DNA from: a bacterium
Lineage (GTDB): Bacteria > Spirochaetota > UBA4802 > UBA5550
NCBI GenBank assembly: GCA_024224995.1
Contig: JAAENB010001045.1
Location: forward strand, 1 to 7,474
Reading direction: 5' to 3'
DNA: 7,474 nt
The notes beneath the pieces are model-generated. The model was not told the DNA's origin and did no database searches. It saw nothing but the letters and a program-made list of their open reading frames with translations. Made by a program: the position numbers and the translations under genes. Below are positions 1 through 5,767 of this stretch, one piece after another (the first letter of the stretch is position 1; the number at the start of each line of letters is the position of its first letter).

Positions 1-55
1 AAAGGACGGCCTGTGGCTTTAGAAATAGAGAACGATTTAAAAATTCTATTTTATT

Positions 56-451
56 TCACCTGGGGGGACTAGATATTATGCCTGTTCCCACACAATAGCC
101 TGAAGAGCCAAATTTTATTGGCTCTGTAGTTTTCCAGTTTCTATTATGCAATACTGTGTTTCCATATTTGTTCGTTGCATTTATATTGATCCCTGAATCA
201 ATAAGAGTTTTCATGATCTCAATGTTGTTGCTCTCAGCCGCACAATGTAATAAGGTCTTCCCTTTATTATCACGCAAATCAATGTTATGATTTTCTTTAA
301 AAAGCTCATGGAACTTAGCCGTATTTCCTTTCTTACAAGCATGATGAAGAGGGTATTTTATTTTCCATTTAATCTTTACAAACAAGATGGCAATAACGAT
401 AGTAAAAATTATTATCCCAATAACAATTAAAAAAAGCGCTTTATCATTCAT
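56..451 (-). CDS. Small membrane-anchored ankyrin-repeat protein, probably 3'-truncated
   Basis: A 131-residue protein with one N-terminal hydrophobic segment (about residues 6-26, [20 protein letters not shown]) followed by a basic stretch KIKWKIK. This suggests a single-pass anchor with the rest in the cytoplasm. Two ankyrin repeats follow: residues about 33-61 ([10 protein letters not shown]) and 63-94 ([20 protein letters not shown]). A third begins at 96 (GNTVLH) and stops fitting the consensus after residue 102. The last 29 residues ([18 protein letters not shown] then [11 protein letters not shown]) are not ankyrin-like and are encoded by DNA with its own hairpin. Ankyrin repeats mediate protein-protein binding; no partner is visible. 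The start is supported by AAGAGGA at 459-465, 7 nt upstream of the ATG. The gene begins 20 bp after the tetR stop on the same strand, so co-transcription is likely. It may be a fragment of a longer ankyrin protein. Confidence 0.75.
   Translation of the reverse strand: MNDKALFLIVIGIIIFTIVIAILFVKIKWKIKYPLHHACKKGNTAKFHELFKENHNIDLRDNKGKTLLHCAAESNNIEIMKTLIDSGININATNKYGNTVLHNRNWKTTEPIKFGSSGYCVGTGIISSPPR
104..125. repeat. Hairpin AGAGCCAA / TTGGCTCT inside the ankyrin gene's aberrant 3' end
   Basis: AGAGCCAA (104-111) and TTGGCTCT (118-125) form a perfect 8-bp stem with a 6-nt loop. It lies in the part of the ankyrin reading frame that no longer encodes ankyrin consensus, which suits an inserted or recombined intergenic-type repeat. 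The function is unknown. Confidence 0.5.
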
Positions 452-471
452 TTATTATTCCTCTTATACAC

Positions 472-1077
472 TCACTCAAGATACAAATCATCCTTCGAAT
501 GAGAAAAAAACAAATCAAGATCCCTGAAAAAAATCTCCTTCAAAGAATACGTCCCATTATGCAAACACCAATTAAAAAGATCCCCACGAAAAAACCTGAA
601 GAGGATATCATAAGTCTCTTCCTTTGAGAAACGTGAAACAATCTCACCCTTATCAAGCCCATCGGAAATAACATCAATCATAATCTTATGAAGATAGCGA
701 TCCCTGGAGAGCAGGAAGGAGCTCCGCTTGCCGATAAAGAGACGGTAAGACATAGTGACAAAATTATGCCCCAGCTCATCCAGGATACTACAGTATTCAT
801 CGAAAATTTTATAAATACCATCGCGGGCAGAAGAAAAAGTCAGGTCTTCCAGGCGTTCCTGAAGCAGCAGATCAACCTCTCTGTAACCCTGGTTGATAAT
901 ATCTTCCTTGGATTTGAAGTGATGATAAAAGGCGCCAACAGAAATATTAGCATCTTTACAGATATCCGTAACCTTAACAGTATCATAGCCGCGGTCTCTA
1001 AAAAGCTCAGAGGCAACTTCCAGTATTTTCAGCTTGGTAGCAATGGCCTGTTTTTGTCTGCTAGTCAATTTTGACAT
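472..1077 (-). CDS. TetR/AcrR-family transcriptional regulator
   Basis: A 201-residue protein of normal length for the TetR family. The N-terminal DNA-binding domain is clear: a first helix with KLKILEVASELFRDRGYDT (about residues 15-33), then the helix-turn-helix VTDICKDANISVGAFYHHF (36-54) and KSKEDII. The remaining ~135 residues are helical, aromatic-rich and divergent, as expected for the ligand-binding/dimerisation domain; the inducer cannot be inferred. TetR proteins usually act as dimeric repressors released by a small ligand. The gene is divergent from the oxidoreductase at 1407, a classic arrangement for a local repressor, and precedes the ankyrin gene by 20 bp. The ATG at 1077 has only a weak, distant AAGG (about 13 nt upstream). 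The start is nevertheless preferred because the basic N-terminal arm before the first helix has normal length. Confidence 0.93.
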   Translation of the reverse strand: MSKLTSRQKQAIATKLKILEVASELFRDRGYDTVKVTDICKDANISVGAFYHHFKSKEDIINQGYREVDLLLQERLEDLTFSSARDGIYKIFDEYCSILDELGHNFVTMSYRLFIGKRSSFLLSRDRYLHKIMIDVISDGLDKGEIVSRFSKEETYDILFRFFRGDLFNWCLHNGTYSLKEIFFRDLDLFFSHSKDDLYLE

Positions 1078-1227
1078 CTGGTATAATAATCCTTTATGTC
1101 CGGAATTTTAAACCATTTTTCACATCCTGCGCATCAATTGCAAGGATTTCCGGAATAATTAAGAAAACAAAACGATATTCCTGCACGCAACACCAATATT
1201 GTATATGAAAAAATATAAAAAAATCAA

Positions 1228-1260
1228 ATTATAATATTGACAGTATTCATGCACTATCAA
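1228..1260 (-). promoter_or_regulatory. Candidate promoter for the tetR-ankyrin operon
   Basis: On the minus strand, TTGATA (1255-1260) is followed after 18 nt by TATTAT, which overlaps a perfect TATAAT (1228-1233). The AT-rich downstream tract also fits a promoter. The predicted transcript would have a leader of about 140 nt before tetR. The assignment rests on consensus matching only. Confidence 0.45.
1237..1260. promoter_or_regulatory. Candidate TetR operator overlapping divergent -35 boxes
   Basis: TTGACAGT (1237-1244), an 8-nt spacer, and ACTATCAA (1253-1260) form a pseudo-palindrome whose half-sites agree at 7 of 8 positions. The left half contains a perfect -35 box, TTGACA, reading toward the oxidoreductase; the right half contains TTGATA reading toward tetR. 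The plus-strand -10 is poor (AACTAT at 1260-1265 or a neighbour), so the oxidoreductase promoter is less certain than the tetR one. Dimeric TetR regulators bind such symmetrical sites between divergent genes; assignment to this TetR is an inference. Confidence 0.5.
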
Positions 1261-1308
1261 ACTATTGGCAGAACTTGATTCGGCGAACAGTGTTATGTCA
1301 ATGCTTTT

Positions 1309-1381
1309 CCCCCCAACCCCCAAAGGGGGCGCAAGAGTTTCATGAGACGGAGTTCTTGCGCCCCCTTTGGGGGTTGGGGGG
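1309..1381. repeat. 28-bp perfect inverted repeat, GC-rich palindromic element (copy 1)
   Basis: The arms 1309-1336 and 1354-1381 are exact reverse complements, separated by 17 nt. Each arm is itself nearly palindromic because CCCCCAAAGGGGG occurs within it. The right arm recurs at 7442-7471 with one mismatch in 30. The element lies between the candidate promoter and the ribosome binding site of the oxidoreductase gene and would form a very stable hairpin in its leader RNA. It contains no gene. It resembles a small non-autonomous or REP-like repeat; how it moves is unknown. Confidence 0.85.
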
Positions 1382-1406
1382 CCAAATATAAGTAAGGAGA
1401 AAAACT

Positions 1407-4106
1407 ATGAATCAAACCAGGAATCAAACAACGACAATAAGACCAAAAATAGCAAAGCTGGTCCAAAACATACTTGGATCCAAAATACGAGTTCATGAGA
1501 ACACACCCGGGTATTACGCCCTTGACTGCCTTCTTACTGACGAATTGGCAGATGTTGCGCTGAAAATGAAGCTTCGCGTACCAACTACAGCAAAAAAACT
1601 GGCAAAAAAGTGCGGCAAGTCCGTGGACGAAACATACAAGCTGCTCATGGAAATGGCAGAGATTGGAGTAATAGAAATAACCAAACAAAATGATGATAAG
1701 GAATTAGAGGAGTTTTGTTTGCCAATCTTCATACCCGGAAGTATGGAAATAATGGTGGCCAATAAAGAACAGGTGGAAAAATTTCCCCAGGTCGCGAAGG
1801 CATTTGAAAAACAGGCCAGAGGCGGGGCAAGTCAATACACACCGCTCATGCCGGTAGGGGCCGCGCCAATGCGGGTGATTCCCATTGAACAAACCATATC
1901 TGCGGAGTCAAAAACAGCTACCTATGAGCAACTATCATACTGGCTAAAAAAATACGATGTTTTTGCCGTGGGAGATTGCGTTTGCCGTAAAACAAGAAGA
2001 CTAATGGGAGAAGGCTGCGGTCACCTGGAAGAGGATGTGTGTATAGCAGTGGGAGAAATGGCAAAGTATCTTGTGCGCACAAACAGGGGCCGAATGATTA
2101 GCTATGAAGAAACCCTGGGAATTCTGAAGAAAGCGGAAGAGAACGGACTTGTCCACCAAATATCCAATGTAGATGGGAACGATAAAATATGGATCATTTG
2201 CAATTGCTGTACCTGCTCCTGTTTAGGATTACGGCTTTCTCAATACTATGGCACGCCCAATTTGTCCCGGTCGAATTTTGCAGCGGAAATAGATACCGAT
2301 AAATGCGTGGGCTGCGGGGAATGTGTTGAGTACTGTCCTGCCAACGCCGCGAAACTGGGACAGAGTATCTGTTCAAAAACGCCTGTTGATATACCTAAAG
2401 CGCTCTTACCGGACGATAATAAATGGGGGCCCGATAAATTTAATCCCGATTATAGAACCAACCGGAAAAACGTAGTTGAAACCGGAACAGCTCCATGCAA
2501 AACAGAATGCCCTGCTCATATAGCAGTACAGGGATATGTAAAACTGGCATCCCAGGGACAATATACCGACGCCCTTGCGTTGATAAAAAAGGAAAATCCC
2601 CTGCCTGCTATATGCGGAAGAATTTGCCCGAGAAAATGCGAGTCCGAATGTACCAGGGGAGATATTGACGAGCCCGTGGCAGTTGATGAAATTAAAAAAT
2701 TCATCGCCGAACAGGATCTTAATAAAGAAGTTCGATATATCCCGCCAAAGATCAACGACTATGGAAAATCAATTGCCATAATAGGGTCCGGACCAGCGGG
2801 ACTTTCATGCGCCTACTTCCTCGCCGTAGACGGCTATAAAGTAACGGTCTTTGAAAAAGAGGAAAAACTCGGCGGCATGCTCACTCTGGGCATTCCGTCC
2901 TTCCGCCTCGAAAAGGACGTAATCAACGCGGAGATTGATATCCTGAGAGAAATGGGAGTTGAATTCAAAACCGGCGTTGAAGTAGGTAAAGATATTACAC
3001 TTGACCAACTAAGAAATCAGGGCTTTGAGGCATTCTATCTTGCCATTGGTGCTCAGGGAAGCAGGGCCATAGGAATCGAAGGTGAAGATGCCGAAGGCGT
3101 TCTCTCAGGGGTCGACTTCCTCCGGGATATCAATCTTGAAAAAAACCCGGAAATAAAAGGCAGGGTGATAGTCATTGGTGGAGGAAATGCTGCCATAGAC
3201 GTCGCAAGATCCGCCATAAGATTAAATACCGGCTCTGTTAATATGTATTGCCTTGAATCCAAAAAAGAAATGCCCGCGTTAGAAGAAGAAATTGAAGAAG
3301 CCCTGGAGGAAAACATAACCATTAACAATTCCCGGGGACCAAAGCGTATCCTGTCAAAAAATGGCCGGGTCACAGGAGTGGAATTCATGAAGTGTATTTC
3401 CGTTTTTGATGACCATAAAAAGTTTAATCCTGTATATGATGAGAATAACACAATCACCGTAGAGGCCGATTACGTATTAATCGCGGTAGGCCAGGCCATT
3501 GACTGGGGGAATTTGATTATAAACAGCAGCGTGGAACTGAACAACAATAATACAGCTATTGCCGATCCTTTTACATACCAGACCAATGAGGAGGATGTTT
3601 TCGTTGGCGGCGATGTATATACCGGTCCAAAGTTTGCAATAGATGCCATAGCCGCGGGCAAGGAAGCGGCTATATCTATCCATCGTTTTGTATGGCCGGG
3701 ACAAAGCCTTACCATTGGCCGAAACAAAAGAGAGTTTCATTCTCTTGACAGGGAAAATATAATTGTAGAGAGCTGCGACAATACGCCCAGGCAAAAAACC
3801 GGGCACTCCCCAGAGGATAGCAAAGCCTTTAAAGATACCCGCCTCGCCTTTACGGAAGAGCAAATAAAAAAAGAAACCGAACGCTGTCTTAGCTGCGGAG
3901 TATCATTCATTGATGATAATATTTGCCTGGGCTGTGGAGTCTGCGCGTATAAATGCAAGTTCGACGCCATTACGCTTACAAAGAAATTTAACGCGCCAAA
4001 TATACCGTATGAGCAGTTACCGAGAAAAGTCATTGCTCACGCGCTGAAAAGACAGGTAAAGATCGCTGTCAAAACAGTGAAAAACAAAATTGGATTAAAT
4101 AAATAG
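1407..4106 (+). CDS. Multidomain iron-sulfur flavoprotein: winged helix + Fe-S domain fused to a GltD/NfnB-type NAD(P)H oxidoreductase
   Basis: An 899-residue cytoplasmic protein with no signal peptide. Residues about 44-92 look like a winged helix (TTAKKLAKKCG, ETYKLLMEMAEIGVIEI). Residues 185-272 form a cysteine-rich iron-sulfur domain: DCVCR (C191, C193), C204, C212 and ICNCCTCSC (C265-C272). A single [4Fe-4S] ferredoxin motif follows (C300, C303, C306, C310). Residues 364-436 are the GltD-type N-terminal domain (C364, C368, C403, C407, C411, C415). Next come the FAD Rossmann motif IIGSGPAGLSC (459-468), the NAD(P) motif VIGGGNAAIDVARSA (589-603), and the C-terminal FAD motif GGDVYTGPKFAIDAIAAG (734-751). 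A final ferredoxin-like motif has C827/C830 plus C840, C843, C846, C850. The core is known to move electrons between NAD(P)H, FAD and Fe-S clusters; the electron acceptor here is unknown. No GltB-like partner gene is next to it. AAGGAG 7 nt upstream fixes the start. It is divergent from tetR, its likely repressor. Confidence 0.9.
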   Translation: MNQTRNQTTTIRPKIAKLVQNILGSKIRVHENTPGYYALDCLLTDELADVALKMKLRVPTTAKKLAKKCGKSVDETYKLLMEMAEIGVIEITKQNDDKELEEFCLPIFIPGSMEIMVANKEQVEKFPQVAKAFEKQARGGASQYTPLMPVGAAPMRVIPIEQTISAESKTATYEQLSYWLKKYDVFAVGDCVCRKTRRLMGEGCGHLEEDVCIAVGEMAKYLVRTNRGRMISYEETLGILKKAEENGLVHQISNVDGNDKIWIICNCCTCSCLGLRLSQYYGTPNLSRSNFAAEIDTDKCVGCGECVEYCPANAAKLGQSICSKTPVDIPKALLPDDNKWGPDKFNPDYRTNRKNVVETGTAPCKTECPAHIAVQGYVKLASQGQYTDALALIKKENPLPAICGRICPRKCESECTRGDIDEPVAVDEIKKFIAEQDLNKEVRYIPPKINDYGKSIAIIGSGPAGLSCAYFLAVDGYKVTVFEKEEKLGGMLTLGIPSFRLEKDVINAEIDILREMGVEFKTGVEVGKDITLDQLRNQGFEAFYLAIGAQGSRAIGIEGEDAEGVLSGVDFLRDINLEKNPEIKGRVIVIGGGNAAIDVARSAIRLNTGSVNMYCLESKKEMPALEEEIEEALEENITINNSRGPKRILSKNGRVTGVEFMKCISVFDDHKKFNPVYDENNTITVEADYVLIAVGQAIDWGNLIINSSVELNNNNTAIADPFTYQTNEEDVFVGGDVYTGPKFAIDAIAAGKEAAISIHRFVWPGQSLTIGRNKREFHSLDRENIIVESCDNTPRQKTGHSPEDSKAFKDTRLAFTEEQIKKETERCLSCGVSFIDDNICLGCGVCAYKCKFDAITLTKKFNAPNIPYEQLPRKVIAHALKRQVKIAVKTVKNKIGLNK

Positions 4107-4120
4107 CTTTATTAATAAAG
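4107..4120. repeat. 14-bp perfect AT palindrome directly after the oxidoreductase stop
   Basis: CTTTATTAATAAAG is its own reverse complement and starts on the base after the TAG at 4104-4106. It also borders the GC-rich repeat beginning at 4121. It may be a junction or target sequence for that repeat, or simply an AT-rich palindrome. Confidence 0.5.
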
Positions 4121-4205
4121 TGACCACACTTCGGCTCCGCTCAGTGACCGGCCGAAGCGAGGTCGCTGAGCGGAGCCGAAGCGTGGTTGCTGAGCGGAGC
4201 CGAAG
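4121..4205. repeat. GC-rich repeat cluster with 24-bp period; probable shared terminator of convergent genes
   Basis: CTGAGCGGAGCCGAAG occurs at 4166-4181 and 4190-4205 (24-nt period). A degenerate in-phase third copy lies at 4151-4165. An inverted copy, CTTCGGCTCCGCTCAG, lies at 4129-4144 and matches the 24-nt unit at 21 of 24 positions when extended to 4121. RNA from either strand can form a 16-bp GC-rich hairpin. It fills the gap between the convergent genes ending at 4106 and 4210, so a bidirectional terminator role is plausible, although no long U tract follows. Similar GC-rich repeats are common in many environmental bacterial genomes and often appear as spurious peptides. Confidence 0.75.
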
Positions 4206-4209
4206 CGCG

Positions 4210-5499
4210 TTACCGGGACGGGCCTCTTCTGGTAATCCAGTTAAAAGTATAGCCGGTGCTGTCAAATGACATGGAATATCCGGCGATAAAGGGAGTACCA
4301 CTACTGTCATATACCAGTTTTTTATATTCTTTGATATCTGTTGAAGAAGCGGTATCAATATTGTCTGTTGATAACAGAGTTCCCGCGGTGTCAAAATTCT
4401 TTATCATATGAGTGTAAGTATCTTCACTTGTTTCTATCACACCAAAAACACTAAAGCTGTCATCACTATGAACCCATAGTGAAATTCCCTTATCATCACC
4501 ACCACCGGAACCTTCACCGCTCTCATCCCCCAAAAGCAGTTCGGAGCCAATTTCCGTTAAAGTAGTGGAATATTTTTTAATAACCCATTCATTCGCGATA
4601 GTTGTTGTTTGGCTTCTTCCCTTTCCCGTTGCGATCAATGTATCATTTGAAGTTATCTTTATATCATAGGGTTCGTCGGGCAGCCCAGCGGAAGAAATCC
4701 CATATGTAGCCAATACAGAGGGATATGATCCGTCATAGTTAACCTTTAATAACCACCAGTCCTTATTTGAATTAAACTGGTATGTTCCAGCCGCGTATAT
4801 ATTATTGGAAGAATCAACGGTTAAGGCGTTTATCCTGTCATCCGAAGAATTATCATAAACCTTCACTGTCCAGGGCATTGTATGATCACTATTAAATTTC
4901 ATTAGCGCGTAATCTTCATCTGTTCCATTTGCCCGGTATCCGCCAATAACGATTTTTCCCTCATTATCAATCACAACCGCGTTGGCGCTGTCATCACCAT
5001 CAATAAAATCGTTTTTATAATCCCACAGTTCATTGCCATCACTATCAAACTGCTTTATCCACCAGTCCTTATTGGAAACAGAAGCATCCCCGGGATCAAT
5101 ATTCGTTCCATAGCCTACGGCGTATACCGTATCTGAGGCATCAACCGCGAGTTCCATTATTTCATCTGCCCCGTTATTGCCGTCTATTTTTTTTATCCAT
5201 AGAAGATCGCCGGATTTATTATATTTTATAAGCATCCAGTCCAGACCGGTGTTATTCCCTCCCGCGTTATACGTCGAACCGCCCAGGTATATATTATCGG
5301 AAGAATCTATTGCCATGCATTGAAGTTTGGGCATGTTATTTCCGCTCATCTCATCTATGGGAATTTCTCCTGCCGCGATTGTTTTCTGCCATACATCACC
5401 AGCGCCGGTATTATCCTCCTCATCTGTGCCGCAGGACAGCAAGAAAATCAGCATTATAAAAAGGATAAAAAATAGACCTGTTTGGATTTTTTTGAACAT
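4210..5499 (-). CDS. Lipoprotein with seven beta-propeller (SBBP/delta-60-like) repeats
   Basis: A 429-residue secreted lipoprotein. After MFKK comes a hydrophobic segment ending in the lipobox LLSC (C23), followed by GTDEED. A +2 glycine is compatible with outer-membrane sorting. The mature part is built from about seven degenerate ~50-residue units, recognisable by D-S-S-x-N-x-I/V-Y-x-x-G strands (DSSDNIYLGG 65-74, DASDTVYAVG 120-129, DNEGKIVIGG 178-187, DSSNNIYAAG 229-238, SNDTLIATG 284-292, HSDDSFSVFG 344-353, DSSGTPFIAG 398-407). These pair with DWWxxK-type strands (DWMLIKYN, DWWIKQFD, DYALMKFN, DWWLLKVN, EWVIKKYS). The family is usually a surface scaffold or binding propeller; no catalytic motif is visible. 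The C terminus (WITRRGPSR) ends within 4 bp of the intergenic repeat. The gene is convergent with the oxidoreductase and divergent from the Tat enzyme. Confidence 0.88.
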   Translation of the reverse strand: MFKKIQTGLFFILFIMLIFLLSCGTDEEDNTGAGDVWQKTIAAGEIPIDEMSGNNMPKLQCMAIDSSDNIYLGGSTYNAGGNNTGLDWMLIKYNKSGDLLWIKKIDGNNGADEIMELAVDASDTVYAVGYGTNIDPGDASVSNKDWWIKQFDSDGNELWDYKNDFIDGDDSANAVVIDNEGKIVIGGYRANGTDEDYALMKFNSDHTMPWTVKVYDNSSDDRINALTVDSSNNIYAAGTYQFNSNKDWWLLKVNYDGSYPSVLATYGISSAGLPDEPYDIKITSNDTLIATGKGRSQTTTIANEWVIKKYSTTLTEIGSELLLGDESGEGSGGGDDKGISLWVHSDDSFSVFGVIETSEDTYTHMIKNFDTAGTLLSTDNIDTASSTDIKEYKKLVYDSSGTPFIAGYSMSFDSTGYTFNWITRRGPSR

Positions 5500-5504
5500 T
5501 TCGT

Positions 5505-5509
5505 CCTCC
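5505..5509 (-). promoter_or_regulatory. Ribosome binding site that fixes the lipoprotein start
   Basis: GGAGG lies 5 nt upstream of the ATG at 5497-5499. An in-frame TTG at 5509-5511 overlaps this site and has no site of its own, so the four-residue longer start is rejected. The ATG start also gives a signal peptide of normal length. Confidence 0.85.
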
Positions 5510-5528
5510 AATTATGAATTCTTTATAT

Positions 5529-5558
5529 ATAGTAGGAAAATCAGGTAAAATGTGCCAA
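5529..5558 (-). promoter_or_regulatory. Candidate promoter of the lipoprotein gene
   Basis: On the minus strand, TTGGCA (5553-5558), an 18-nt spacer and TACTAT (5529-5534) lie about 30 bp upstream of the start codon. Long A/T tracts just upstream (5559-5602) could act as UP-like sequence. The leader would be short. The call comes from consensus matching only. Confidence 0.4.
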
Positions 5559-5615
5559 TTTTTTTTATTTTTTTCAAAAGCATACCTGTTTTTTGGAAAA
5601 AACGAGTAAAAAAAC

Positions 5616-5646
5616 TTGACGCCATAATGCCGTAAAATAATTATGG
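5616..5646 (+). promoter_or_regulatory. Candidate promoter with an overlapping operator for the Tat enzyme gene
   Basis: TTGACG (5616-5621), a 17-nt spacer and AATTAT (5639-5644) form a plausible sigma-70-type promoter. A perfect 7-bp inverted repeat, CCATAAT (5622-5628) and ATTATGG (5640-5646), lies across the spacer and -10 box, where a bound dimer would block RNA polymerase. No candidate regulator can be named. Confidence 0.4.
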
Positions 5647-5655
5647 TTAAAGAGT

Positions 5656-5729
5656 TATGCCGGGGTATCACTTTGGCCCCCCTTTCTCCCCATGAGATTT
5701 GCATATGTGTTGATCACATACCCGGCATA
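5656..5729 (+). promoter_or_regulatory. Possible leader-RNA stem upstream of the Tat enzyme gene
   Basis: TATGCCGGG (5656-5664) pairs with CCCGGCATA (5721-5729). After one bulged G the stem continues with TAT (5666-5668) and ATA (5718-5720). If transcription starts near 5650 this 12-bp stem would enclose about 50 nt of the 5' leader and end 28 nt before the ribosome binding site. No known riboswitch core was recognised. Confidence 0.35.
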
Positions 5730-5757
5730 TTGCCAGATAAAATTTATAATAAATCAT

Positions 5758-5762
5758 GGAGG
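5758..5762 (+). promoter_or_regulatory. Ribosome binding site that fixes the Tat enzyme start
   Basis: GGAGG lies 5 nt before the ATG at 5768. The in-frame ATG at 5756 overlaps this site and has no upstream purine-rich site, so the protein should begin MSQNAES and be 454 residues long. Confidence 0.85.
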
Positions 5763-5767
5763 CGTTT

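Larger units (their letters stand above)
1078..1406. other. Divergent intergenic control region between tetR and the oxidoreductase
   Basis: This 329-bp gap holds no credible gene. From left to right it has two TCCGGAAT words 50 bp apart (1099-1106 and 1149-1156), an AT-rich tract (about 1190-1240), a 24-bp pseudo-palindrome with -35-like boxes on both strands (1237-1260), a 28-bp perfect inverted repeat (1309-1381), and the ribosome binding site AAGGAG (1394-1399) 7 nt before the ATG at 1407. Confidence 0.8.

Noticed and set aside
23..51. AT-rich inverted repeat AAATAGA / TCTATTT as a terminator for the ankyrin gene
   Set aside because: The 7-bp AT stem with a 15-nt loop is too weak, and no U tract follows in the right direction.
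688..1074. 128-residue open frame on the plus strand across tetR
   Set aside because: It is antisense to a clear TetR gene and has no recognisable domain; a coding shadow.
1293..1688. 131-residue minus-strand frame with a PQPPKGAQE-like tail
   Set aside because: It is antisense to the oxidoreductase start, and its tail is simply the translated GC-rich inverted repeat.
4121..4205. CRISPR-like array
   Set aside because: The 24-bp units are directly adjacent with no unique spacers, and one copy is inverted; no cas genes are present.
4095..4394. 99-residue minus-strand frame with LRLRSATT/VTERSRSVV-type peptide
   Set aside because: The peptide is the translated 24-bp repeat cluster, and the rest overlaps the lipoprotein gene in another frame.
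5588..5603. GTTTTTT-GG-AAAAAAC palindrome as a regulatory site
   Set aside because: It is a low-complexity A/T tract with a 2-nt loop; chance palindromes of this sort are expected in such sequence.
5745..5750. Perfect TATAAT close to the Tat enzyme start
   Set aside because: No -35 box lies at a proper distance, and a start near 5757 would remove the strong GGAGG site from the transcript.
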